Source: Thermoplasmatota archaeon (lineage in GTDB: Archaea; Thermoplasmatota; Thermoplasmata; Thermoplasmatales; GCA-001856825). Taken from it: a stretch of DNA of 64,000 nt. Location: positions 1 to 64,000 of the forward strand of contig JAMCUN010000004.1 of assembly GCA_023381415.1 (NCBI GenBank), written 5' to 3'. Positions 56,196 through 64,000 of the stretch are shown one piece after another. Position 1 is the first letter of the stretch. Every line of letters begins with the position of its first letter. Under the pieces are notes generated by a model. That model was given only the letters and a program-made list of their open reading frames with translations, was not told the origin of the DNA and searched no databases. Both the position numbers and the translations under genes were made by a program.

Positions 56196-57803
56196 ATGAC
56201 GCCTAGAGCGAAAGTCATCATCGGAGTAGTGATAGTCGTCGTAGTCGTCGCAGCCGGACTGGGGACGTATTATGGTCTCAACTACAACCATCACACGACT
56301 CCAGCCAAGACAGGTGCGACTCTGACGATAGCAAGCACTGCAACTCCGACGTCTCTGGATCCTGCAGTGGCGTTCGATACGTATTCGGTCCTTTTTGATG
56401 ACCAGATATACCAGACGCTTGTAGGATACGGAACCAAGACAGTGGACGGAACGACATATGGTGCCTTGACACCTGTACCGGAGCTAGCGACCAGCTGGAC
56501 AGTAAATTCCAACGGGTCCATTCTGTTCAACCTGAGGCACAACGTGACATTCTCAAACGGAGATCCATTCAACGCAACTGATGTCCAGTTCAGCCTGAAC
56601 AGGGTAGTAACGATGAGCCAGGGAGATTCATTCCACGTTGCTCAATTCCTGAATGCAAGCGGAATCCACGTACTGGGTACATACCAGATACTTCTTGTAC
56701 CATCAGCACCAGACCCCTGGTTCCTGAATCTTTTCCAGCTTTGGGTCACGGATATAGTTGATCCGAACGTGGTAAATGCTAATGGAGGTGTGGTTGCGGG
56801 CCATGTCAACACCTACATGTCCGACCATGCCGTAGGAACCGGACCGTACGAACTTACAAACTACAGCACTTCTGAGATAGTCCTCACGGCAAATCCTCAC
56901 TACTGGGGACCTCAGCCGAACGTCACCAAGCTTGTTTTCCTTCAGGGAGGGAGCCCGACAACCCAGGAAACATCTCTTGAGTCCGGGTCAATAAACGTGG
57001 CACTCAACATCCCGCTGAACCAAATGAGCACGCTGAAGAACAGCAGCAACGTCAAAGTTTTGGCAGGGCCGACATCATCTGAATACTACATTGGCCTGGA
57101 TGAGAACGTGACACCGTTCAACAATGTGGATGTGAGGAAAGCAGTTAATTATGCGGTCAACATTACAAACCTTGTGGATTATTCTACGTACGGGTACGGT
57201 GTTCCTCTGAAGGACACGATGGCGCCTTCGATAGAGGCATACATTCCTGCATTTGCAAACTACACATACAATCTTACTATGGCCAGACACTATCTGGCGC
57301 TGGCAGGGTACAGCCATGGATTCAGCACTTCATTCTATTATGCAGCGGGAGATCCTATCGGGACTCAGCTCGCGCAGATACTTCAGTCCGAGCTTGCACA
57401 GGTGAACATCACGGTTACACTCGAACCGATAGCAGCAGCAACTTTCAACGATCAGGTGGGGCTAGGAACATATCCGATGTTCTATGACGGATGGGTAAAT
57501 CTTCTGGCAACTCCGGATGATGGTCTCAGGCCACTATTCAGTTCACACAACCTAGGAATATACGGAAACTACAACTACTTCAACAACAGCACTGTTACAA
57601 ATGATGTTCTGGAGGCAGGGAAGCTTTACAACACATCCCAGAGGGATGCACTTTACGTGAACGCACAACAGATACTGGCGAGTCAGGCCGTCGAGATACC
57701 TCTGTTCAACCTTGAAAACGTAATCCCTGTAACAAGCAACGTGCAGAATCTCTACATCTACCCAACGTTCGATATATTCTTTGATCAAGTGACCGTGTCG
57801 TAA
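56196..57803 (+). CDS. Peptide/oligosaccharide ABC transporter, substrate-binding protein
   Basis: SBP_bac_5 family protein (about 535 aa from the ATG at 56196; an in-frame TTG at 56190 also exists). N-terminal anchor with a Val-rich helix (about 5-27) is followed by a His/Thr/Pro-rich linker; mature-domain signatures: TPTSLDPAVAFDTYS, TFSNGDPFNATDVQFSLNRV, DHAVGTGPYELTNYSTSEIVL and VDVRKAVNYAVNITN. Many Asn-X-Ser/Thr sites agree with an extracellular glycoprotein. It captures peptides (or oligosaccharides) for the permease pair encoded directly downstream. Confidence 0.93.
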   Translation: MTPRAKVIIGVVIVVVVVAAGLGTYYGLNYNHHTTPAKTGATLTIASTATPTSLDPAVAFDTYSVLFDDQIYQTLVGYGTKTVDGTTYGALTPVPELATSWTVNSNGSILFNLRHNVTFSNGDPFNATDVQFSLNRVVTMSQGDSFHVAQFLNASGIHVLGTYQILLVPSAPDPWFLNLFQLWVTDIVDPNVVNANGGVVAGHVNTYMSDHAVGTGPYELTNYSTSEIVLTANPHYWGPQPNVTKLVFLQGGSPTTQETSLESGSINVALNIPLNQMSTLKNSSNVKVLAGPTSSEYYIGLDENVTPFNNVDVRKAVNYAVNITNLVDYSTYGYGVPLKDTMAPSIEAYIPAFANYTYNLTMARHYLALAGYSHGFSTSFYYAAGDPIGTQLAQILQSELAQVNITVTLEPIAAATFNDQVGLGTYPMFYDGWVNLLATPDDGLRPLFSSHNLGIYGNYNYFNNSTVTNDVLEAGKLYNTSQRDALYVNAQQILASQAVEIPLFNLENVIPVTSNVQNLYIYPTFDIFFDQVTVS

Positions 57804-58825
57804 TGAAAGGTTTCAGAAAATTTCTCGTGCTGAGGGTGGTGTCCCTTGTTCCCACCATCTTCGGCCTTATTTTATTGACTTTTTTTCTAACCCACATTAT
57901 ACCCGGAAATCCAGCTATCATATTAGGTGGACCCGAGGTTGTGAGCAATCCCGCCGAACTCAAAGTGCTTGAGGCGGAATTGGGGCTTAACAAGCCCCTT
58001 TACATTCAATTCATAATCTATATGGTCCAGCTCCTGCACTTCAACCTGGGATATTCATTCATACAGGGGCAGTATATATCATATGAAATCGGAGCAAGGT
58101 TCCCTCCGACAATAGAGCTTGCGGTAGCCGCAATGATAATAGGAGTGCCTATAGGAATCTATGCAGGCATATTCGCAGCCCTGAGGGCAAATCAAGTGGG
58201 GGATCATGCTGTCAGGATAACATCCCTTCTAGGCATTTCAATGCCCGTATTCTTCCTGGACCTCCTGCTTATAATAGTGTTCTTCTCTGACCTCCACGTA
58301 GCGCCATCGCCATTCGGCCAGCTCTCCCCACAGCTGAGCTATCCAAGGACTATCACCGGTTTCGTAATCATAGATAGCCTGCTGACAGGCAACATCACAG
58401 ATTTTGCCAACTCTTTGTGGCATATAGTCCTCCCAGCAGTAGGACTGTCATTTGCAGTCATCGCAGTCCTCGCAAGGGTGATGAGGTCAAGCGTCCTGGA
58501 TGTGGTCAATAAGGACTACATGAGAACTGCGTTCGCAATCGGCCTGCCACGAAACATCCTGATAAGGAAGTATGCCCTCAGGAATGCCCTCCTTCCTACT
58601 ATAACAGTGACGGCAATTCAGATGGGTGCACTGATGGGAGGGGTCGTACTGACCGAGACAATCTTCTCATGGCCGGGGCTAGGGCTGTACACTTACAACT
58701 CTATTCTTAGCCTCGATTACCCTAGCATAATGGCCGTAGCAATACTCTCAGGAGTCGTCTTTGTTCTAATAAATTTCCTTGCCGATATCCTATACGGCGT
58801 GGTTGATCCAAGGGTGAAATACTAG
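57803..58825 (+). CDS. Peptide ABC transporter permease (DppB-like)
   Basis: 340-residue inner-membrane permease with six helices. The N-terminal helix LVPTIFGLILLTFFLTHIIPG and the EAA-loop signature region MRTAFAIGLPRNILIRKYALRNALLP near residues 233-260 define DppB/OppB. The start codon directly follows (1-nt overlap) the binding protein stop. Pairs with the next gene product as a heterodimeric channel. Confidence 0.94.
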   Translation: MKGFRKFLVLRVVSLVPTIFGLILLTFFLTHIIPGNPAIILGGPEVVSNPAELKVLEAELGLNKPLYIQFIIYMVQLLHFNLGYSFIQGQYISYEIGARFPPTIELAVAAMIIGVPIGIYAGIFAALRANQVGDHAVRITSLLGISMPVFFLDLLLIIVFFSDLHVAPSPFGQLSPQLSYPRTITGFVIIDSLLTGNITDFANSLWHIVLPAVGLSFAVIAVLARVMRSSVLDVVNKDYMRTAFAIGLPRNILIRKYALRNALLPTITVTAIQMGALMGGVVLTETIFSWPGLGLYTYNSILSLDYPSIMAVAILSGVVFVLINFLADILYGVVDPRVKY

Positions 58826-58833
58826 GTGATATG

Positions 58834-59724
58834 ATGGACGGTTTTGCAGGAAGAATTGGAGAAATAAGGAAGTCAAGGTCGGCAAGAAACTTCTATCTGC
58901 CATTCATTCTATTCTTGAAGAGCAAGACAGGATTGGTATCAATGCTGATCCTGCTGTTCTACATTGTTATAGCTGTCTTTGCTCCACAGATAGCGCCTTA
59001 CAATCCGCTCCAGCAGAACCTGAGCCATAGCTTGCTTCCGCCATCCCTCTCCCATCTCATGGGGACGGATGATCTTGGGAGGGATGTTTTCTCAAGGGTT
59101 GTATTCGCAATAAGGATAGATTTGGAAATAGCATTCATATCTGTCAGTATAGCGTATGTTATAGGGGTCCTTGCAGGTATAGTGGCAGGGTATTACGGAA
59201 AGATAGCCGATAATGCGATAATGAGGGTAATGGACGTATTCCTTGCATTTCCCAGCTTGATATTCGCCATAGCGATATCCGTTATCCTTGGGACTGGGTT
59301 CCTATCAATCATAGTTGCTATCACTGTCACCTCTATCCCTCTATTCTCAAGGGTCGCCAGAAGTACTGTTCTGTCAACAAAAAATGAACTGTATGTAACG
59401 GCAGCTGTTTCCCAGGGAGCATCCAAGACTCATATACTGTTCAGGCACATTCTTCCGCCTTCCATTGCGCCGACGCTAGTGCTTTACGCGCTTGGCCTTG
59501 GTGGCGCAATCAATGTGGCAGCCGCACTGAGCTTCCTCGGGGTGGGTATTCACCCTCCCACCCCCGAGCTGGGCGCAATGATCAGCGAGGGCCTGAACTA
59601 CGTCCTATCAGGGCAGTGGTGGCTGTCAGTAATGCCAGGACTGTTCATAGTGCTGATAGTGATTGCAACGAACATGATGGGGGACACCATCAGGGAAGTG
59701 AACGACGTGAGCCTGAGGAGATAA
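58834..59724 (+). CDS. Peptide ABC transporter permease (DppC-like)
   Basis: About 297 residues with an N-terminal OppC-type extension and six helices. The LMGTDDLGRDVFSRVVFAIRI block and the EAA loop ELYVTAAVSQGASKTHILFRHIL with the conserved glycine are diagnostic. ATG choices at 58831 and 58834 (MMDG) are equivalent. It lies 5-8 nt after the DppB gene and 3 nt before the fused ATPase gene. Confidence 0.94.
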   Translation: MDGFAGRIGEIRKSRSARNFYLPFILFLKSKTGLVSMLILLFYIVIAVFAPQIAPYNPLQQNLSHSLLPPSLSHLMGTDDLGRDVFSRVVFAIRIDLEIAFISVSIAYVIGVLAGIVAGYYGKIADNAIMRVMDVFLAFPSLIFAIAISVILGTGFLSIIVAITVTSIPLFSRVARSTVLSTKNELYVTAAVSQGASKTHILFRHILPPSIAPTLVLYALGLGGAINVAAALSFLGVGIHPPTPELGAMISEGLNYVLSGQWWLSVMPGLFIVLIVIATNMMGDTIREVNDVSLRR

Positions 59725-59727
59725 GAT

Positions 59728-61905
59728 ATGAAACCTGATGAATACCTGCTGTATGTTGACGACCTATCAATAGAGTACACAATAGGTCAAATGAGGATAT
59801 ATGCTGTGAACCATCTGAGCTTCGGAGTAAGGGAGAACGAATCAATTGGGATAGTAGGGGAAAGCGGGTGCGGCAAATCAACCCTCGCAATGGCTATAGC
59901 GCACATTCTTCCACCAAACGCCAAAGTTACGTCAGGTAGGATACTCTTCAGGGGACAGGTGATAGTGGACCAGAGTATGGGCGCATCTTATTCCATCAGG
60001 TACAACGCCAAGGAGAGAAAGATAGAGGACCAGCTAAAGGTGATCAGGTGGAAGGGAATATCCGTGGTCTTCCAGGGCGCCCTGGATTCACTTAATCCCG
60101 TGCACACAGTTGGAACCCAGATATCTGACATTTTCATCTACAAGGAAAATATGCCGAAGGAGGAGGCATTCGCAAGGTCCAAGGAGCTTCTGAACGTTGT
60201 CGGACTTGAAAGCTGGGTCTTCAACGTCTATCCACACCAGCTAAGCGGAGGGATGAAACAGAGGGTGATCATAGCGATGGCAATCTCCCTAGCGCCCGCC
60301 CTCGTGATCGCTGACGAGCCTACGACTTCCCTGGATGTGATAACTCAGTACAGGATAATAGAGGAGCTGAGCAAGCTCCGAAAATCCCACGGAGTTGCGC
60401 TGGTAAACATATCGCACGACATGCCCCTGATATCAAGGCTTTCTGACAGGCTGATGGTGATGTACGCGGGAAGGATAGTAGAAATGCTATCTTCCAACAA
60501 CTTCCTAGCGAACAGCCACCCCTACACCCACCTCCTTGTCAATTCAATACCGAGGATAGAAGAGGATATATCTGAGATACTTCCGATAAGGGGAGCTCCT
60601 CCCAGGCTGAGGGAGAGGATTCCTGGATGTCCATTCTACGACCGTTGCGATTACAGGGAAGACAGGTGCAGGGACGAGATCGCAGTCAAACTGGTAGAGA
60701 CGGAGCAGAATCATTACGTTGCCTGTCCTGTCCTTCCTAAGTTCTCAAGCCCGAAGGCACCGGAGGCGGCAGGGATGAATGTTTCAGGTTATCCTCGTGT
60801 CAATTCTAAACCAGTACTGGAGGCCAGGAACCTCACAAAGAGATTCGAGAAGAAAACAGGGCTGAGGGAGATCAAGACCTCCGCAGACAACGAGATTATC
60901 GCCGTAGATTCCGTAGATTTAAGCGTAGCAGAGGGGGAGATCGTCGCCCTTGTAGGTGAAACAGGTAGCGGGAAAACCACCCTCAGCAGACTGCTTGGCC
61001 TTCTTGAAACACCAACTTCGGGTGAAGTCAAACTCAATGGAATCTCCGTCGAGATGAGGGAAAGCAAGAGAATAAAGGAACTGAGGAGGATTGTGCAGAC
61101 AATATTCCAGGACCCGTTCCAGAGCGTGAATCCCAGGTTTTCAGTCTTCTCCGCAATAGCCGAGCCTGTGAGCGTCAACGGGATGGCCCTGGATCAAAAT
61201 AATGGAGGGGAGGGGAACAGAGGAGGGACTGAAAGTGGAGGCAACGGATCCAATGCAACCAGACTTGAGAATCTGGTGAAAGGTGCGATGGCATCGGCAG
61301 AATTGCTGCCGTTCGAAGATTACGTTGACAAGTTCCCACATCAGCTGAGCGGTGGGCAGAGGCAGAGACTTTGCATAGCGAGAGGGCTCATACTGAACCC
61401 TAAAATATTGATAGCTGACGAACCGATATCAATGCTGGATGTATCTCTAAGGGCAGGAGTACTGAACCTCCTGAAGAAGCTCAGGGAGGAAAGGGGAATT
61501 TCAATCCTGTACATAACTCACGACATGGCATCCGCGAGATACCTGAGCGACAGGATATATGTGATGTACAAGGGAGAAATAGTCGAAACAGGGACCACGG
61601 AATCGTTGATCAGGAAGAGCGCTCATCCATATACTATAGCACTCCTCCTTGCAAGCATAGGGGTACAGGGGTCCATTTATGAAACTTTGGGGGCAAAGAT
61701 ATTCGCTCAGCGTGAAGGTTCAAGCCCGGAGGGATGCAAGTTCGCAGATAGATGCCAGTTCGCGAAGGACATCTGCTTCAAGACGAGGCCTGAACTGAAG
61801 GAAGTTTCTGATGGTCACCAGTCGAGGTGCCATTTTGCGGAAGAGGTGCAGGGTAAGAGGCTGACAGAACTAGTACTGAAAAATGCGATCGGGTCCCGGA
61901 ACTAG
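59728..61905 (+). CDS. Fused peptide ABC transporter ATPase (DppD-DppF)
   Basis: A 725-residue protein joining two ATPase domains normally on separate chains. Domain 1: Walker A GESGCGKST (about 45), signature LSGGMKQR, DEPTTSLD. It ends with a zinc/iron-sulfur-like Cys region (CPFYDRCDYREDRC). Domain 2: Walker A GETGSGKTT (about 410), signature LSGGQRQR, DEPISMLD, and a second Cys-rich oligopeptide-transporter tail (CKFADRCQFAKDICF). Between the Q-loop and the signature of domain 2 a Gly/Asn-rich stretch (about residues 489-511) is inserted. The catalytic set of both domains is intact. Confidence 0.93.
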   Translation: MKPDEYLLYVDDLSIEYTIGQMRIYAVNHLSFGVRENESIGIVGESGCGKSTLAMAIAHILPPNAKVTSGRILFRGQVIVDQSMGASYSIRYNAKERKIEDQLKVIRWKGISVVFQGALDSLNPVHTVGTQISDIFIYKENMPKEEAFARSKELLNVVGLESWVFNVYPHQLSGGMKQRVIIAMAISLAPALVIADEPTTSLDVITQYRIIEELSKLRKSHGVALVNISHDMPLISRLSDRLMVMYAGRIVEMLSSNNFLANSHPYTHLLVNSIPRIEEDISEILPIRGAPPRLRERIPGCPFYDRCDYREDRCRDEIAVKLVETEQNHYVACPVLPKFSSPKAPEAAGMNVSGYPRVNSKPVLEARNLTKRFEKKTGLREIKTSADNEIIAVDSVDLSVAEGEIVALVGETGSGKTTLSRLLGLLETPTSGEVKLNGISVEMRESKRIKELRRIVQTIFQDPFQSVNPRFSVFSAIAEPVSVNGMALDQNNGGEGNRGGTESGGNGSNATRLENLVKGAMASAELLPFEDYVDKFPHQLSGGQRQRLCIARGLILNPKILIADEPISMLDVSLRAGVLNLLKKLREERGISILYITHDMASARYLSDRIYVMYKGEIVETGTTESLIRKSAHPYTIALLLASIGVQGSIYETLGAKIFAQREGSSPEGCKFADRCQFAKDICFKTRPELKEVSDGHQSRCHFAEEVQGKRLTELVLKNAIGSRN

Positions 61906-62042
61906 GCAGGAATTCGGGGATTAGACGGGCCAAGGACTGCCCCAAAGACCCAGTTAATTGGAATAACGCTCAAATTTGGTGTTGAACACGTTTAACGAAA
62001 AGTAAATACTTTGCCGTTTTGATTCTTTAATGCTGGTAGGAT

Positions 62043-63212
62043 ATGGATCATTTTAAAAGTGACCTGATCAGGATGGAAGTGAACTACCGAGGAATTTTTC
62101 AGAAAACTCTTGGGAAGCACATTTCGACTGATATTGTGTACATTGCCCACGAAGAGGGAAAGACCGCCTTCTCCAACGGAAGATACAGCGATGATCCCCA
62201 GAGGAACGGCGTCCCATGCGCCAACTTCGCGTATTTCTCCAGGTCACTCTCTGAGGAAGACCTTGAGGCGGAAGCGAGTGCGGCAATGGACATAAAACAG
62301 GCAGAGCTTGTCGTAGTTCTTGACGATACGATGGCAAAGGGGCTGGAGCCATGGGGGCACTACGGAATAAGGCCCGTTAACGAGAAGGTGGTTGAAGATG
62401 GAACAATCCTGTTTGTGAGCAACCGGAAGGCGTCGGAACTGGTGAGTCTTTTTGAAAGGAAGCCCTTCAGATACAGGATTGCCATCATTGGAGGTGAGGC
62501 CAGCTTCTCAGGGCTCTGGTACTTCAAGGACGACATGACAGACGTGCGCATCCTCGGCGCAATTGCTAAACTTAACCCTGATATTGCATCTATTGGAACA
62601 GTTCTTTCATACGTGAAGAAGAAATACAAATCCGAAGAGAAGGTGGAGGCGGCAAGGAAGGCATACGAAGAGGTAAAGGTGACTGATGTTTCCCCTGCCG
62701 ACGGAATTACATGGCCGTACGAGAAACCTGCACTTCCAGCATGGGATCAGTTCGAAGAAGGAGTTGTTGTCCGTGCGGTAAAGCGCGGATTCTCACTTGG
62801 TCCAAGGGGACAGAACAGGAACCCAGATTTTAAGAGGGGGACGAACAGAACGGAGAGGCCTGTAGTGAGGTTCGACATATGCACAAAGTGTACACTCTGC
62901 TGGGCGTCATGCCCGGACGAGGCGTTCGACCCAGTCAGGGAAGGGTATTATGACGTAAATTACGAATACTGCACAGGGTGCGGCAGATGCGCAGACGTAT
63001 GCCCAGTGGACGATTGCATAGTGATGGTCGATGAGATGAAGTTTGCAAGCAACGAATCATTCTACGAGAAGTATGCAAGGGACACGGTCTCATACGTGAA
63101 CGAGATTGAATCAATGAAGGGGAAGAGGAGGGAGATACCGGAGCATATAACAGGAAAGGGGAAGATTTTGAGGAATGTGGAAAAACAGAAGCCACTGAAG
63201 GAGGCGAGATGA
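62043..63212 (+). CDS. 2-oxoacid:ferredoxin oxidoreductase-type fused gamma-delta subunit
   Basis: 389 residues. The C-terminal part is a 2[4Fe-4S] ferredoxin (delta) with CTKCTLCWASCP (from Cys280) and CTGCGRCADVCP. The N-terminal about 190 residues align with the gamma domain in the region VVVLDDTMAKGL and IIGGEASFSGL but lack the usual glycine-rich GxGGQG motif near the start. A linker with WPYEKPALPAWDQFE joins the two. Gene order gamma-delta then alpha is that of PorGDAB-type enzymes, and the fusion is also what I recall for oxalate oxidoreductase. GGTAGG before the ATG supports the start. Confidence 0.85.
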   Translation: MDHFKSDLIRMEVNYRGIFQKTLGKHISTDIVYIAHEEGKTAFSNGRYSDDPQRNGVPCANFAYFSRSLSEEDLEAEASAAMDIKQAELVVVLDDTMAKGLEPWGHYGIRPVNEKVVEDGTILFVSNRKASELVSLFERKPFRYRIAIIGGEASFSGLWYFKDDMTDVRILGAIAKLNPDIASIGTVLSYVKKKYKSEEKVEAARKAYEEVKVTDVSPADGITWPYEKPALPAWDQFEEGVVVRAVKRGFSLGPRGQNRNPDFKRGTNRTERPVVRFDICTKCTLCWASCPDEAFDPVREGYYDVNYEYCTGCGRCADVCPVDDCIVMVDEMKFASNESFYEKYARDTVSYVNEIESMKGKRREIPEHITGKGKILRNVEKQKPLKEAR

Positions 63213-64000
63213 ATGTCGGAAAGCAGGGAGGAATCTGTGTTTGAGATGGAGGAGCTTATGACAGGGACAGATGCGGTTGCCCACGCAGTGAGGCTCGTCG
63301 ACGTAGACGTTTTCGCAGCTTATCCGATCAGGCCGTACACAGGAGTGATGGATAGGCTGGCGAAATTCATAGCCAACGGGCAGCTTGATGCAGAATATAT
63401 CATCGCAGACGGAGAGCATTCTCAATTCGAGATAGGTAAGCATGCTTCTTCTGTTGGTGCGAGGGCCTTCGTTGGGAGCAGCGGAACAGGCTGGCTGTAT
63501 GCAATGGAGGCAATAGGTGTTACTGCGACTGACAGGCTCCCGGTTGTAGCCCTTGTCGGGAACAGGGCCCTGGATGATCCAGGGGCATTCGGGGTGGAGC
63601 ACAACGACGCCCTACTGGTCAGAGATCTGGGGTGGCTGATAGTATGGGCATCCACTGCCCAGGAGGCCCTCGATAACACCCTCATCGCATACAGGGTAGG
63701 CGAGGACCCAAAAGTGCGGATGCCAGTGGCTGTCGCAATGGACGGGGGATACCTCACTCATTCGGAACACTTAGTGAAGGTCCCTTCAAGCAAGGCAGTG
63801 AGGAGGTTCCTGCCACCCTACAATCTTGGGGGAAGGGTGCTTCATCCAGACAATCCGATCTCTATAGCGCCTCAGGCAAATGAGGATTGGGTAATGGAGA
63901 TTCGCAGGCAGAATTACGAGGCAGCGAAGAGATCGAAGGATGTCATAACAAAAGCGTACAAGGAATATGAGGATGTGTTCAACATTCATTACGACAATCC
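63213..64000 (+). CDS. 2-oxoacid:ferredoxin oxidoreductase alpha subunit (partial, oxalate-oxidoreductase-like)
   Basis: The gene runs off the window after 262 codons. MSESREESVFEMEELMTGTD opens the alpha subunit; GGAGG at 63199-63204 sets the ATG. The substrate-binding motif reads YPIRP (Tyr37-Pro41) instead of YPITP; a later loop reads NRALDDPGAFG with Arg118 and Asp121. GARAFVGSSGTGWLYAMEAIG and a domain like other PFOR alphas confirm the family. Pyruvate-specific alphas have Thr at the Arg40 position, so the substrate may differ: oxalate is the leading candidate, a lineage-specific pyruvate enzyme the main alternative. The beta subunit should follow beyond the window. Confidence 0.85.
   Translation, partial: MSESREESVFEMEELMTGTDAVAHAVRLVDVDVFAAYPIRPYTGVMDRLAKFIANGQLDAEYIIADGEHSQFEIGKHASSVGARAFVGSSGTGWLYAMEAIGVTATDRLPVVALVGNRALDDPGAFGVEHNDALLVRDLGWLIVWASTAQEALDNTLIAYRVGEDPKVRMPVAVAMDGGYLTHSEHLVKVPSSKAVRRFLPPYNLGGRVLHPDNPISIAPQANEDWVMEIRRQNYEAAKRSKDVITKAYKEYEDVFNIHYDN

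Noticed and set aside
60620-60760. Cysteine cluster in the fused ABC ATPase as an iron-sulfur domain
   Set aside because: The Cys-rich segment is the normal C-terminal region of oligopeptide-transporter ATPases and appears again at the end of the second domain.

Overview
The window is a stretch of an archaeal chromosome, most probably from the Thermoplasmata (Thermoplasmatales and relatives). The archaeal assignment rests on DNA polymerase D small subunit, RadA, Hel308, a split RNA polymerase largest subunit (A'/A'') with subunits H and L, aIF1A, Pelota, deoxyhypusine synthase, GatDE and archaeal Elp3. The narrower placement is inferred from a 16S rRNA gene that is not followed by 23S rRNA, from an unsplit RpoB beside a split RpoA, and from many TATA boxes lying about 25 nt upstream of start codons, which suggests leaderless mRNAs. 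I found no tRNA, CRISPR array, insertion sequence, integrase or origin.

Layout. 1-99 is the 3' end of 16S rRNA. 437-2004 holds two envelope proteins of unknown function. 2222-4193 carries GAPDH and radA, facing a pcm/polD-small pair. 6248-10080 has DUF99, an aIF1A-RIO1-KH operon and elp3. 10090-11731 is a small accessory patch: a membrane protein, a tandem winged-helix regulator and a surface protein that shares an inverted 31-bp repeat with the membrane protein gene. 11785-15064 is a minus-strand operon (RAM-domain protein, membrane protein, GMP synthase B, PIN-ATPase-KH). 15257-18928 is an operon for a two-subunit 2-oxoacid:ferredoxin oxidoreductase plus endonuclease IV. 18932-27364 is mostly minus strand (MFS, hel308, serS, an orphan, gatE, gatD). 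27699-37685 has NAD, RNA polymerase L, SHMT, hexuloisomerase, tyrS, deoxyhypusine synthase, D-aminoacyl-tRNA deacylase, a phosphoribosyltransferase, carbamate kinase and an esterase-like hydrolase. After an 8-oxoguanine glycosylase, 38519-41881 is a tight five-gene operon ending in Pelota. 43254-52022 is the rpoH-rpoB-rpoA1-rpoA2-rpl30e-nusA operon. 52066-53556 has DUF167 and an e-MtaB-type methylthiotransferase on the minus strand.

53734-61905 is a peptide-use module: an HTH-10 regulator, a gamma-glutamyltranspeptidase and a complete peptide ABC transporter with fused ATPases. 62043-64000 is a second oxidoreductase operon (fused gamma-delta subunit, then an alpha subunit cut by the window end). 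Its alpha subunit has YPIRP instead of the usual YPITP and an Arg-Ala-Leu-Asp loop at the spacing I recall for oxalate oxidoreductase. This is the most interesting observation in the window.

Metabolic picture (inference): a heterotroph that imports and degrades peptides, oxidises 2-oxoacids with ferredoxin, has GAPDH, makes Gln-tRNA by transamidation, and probably makes pentoses through a ribulose-monophosphate-type step.
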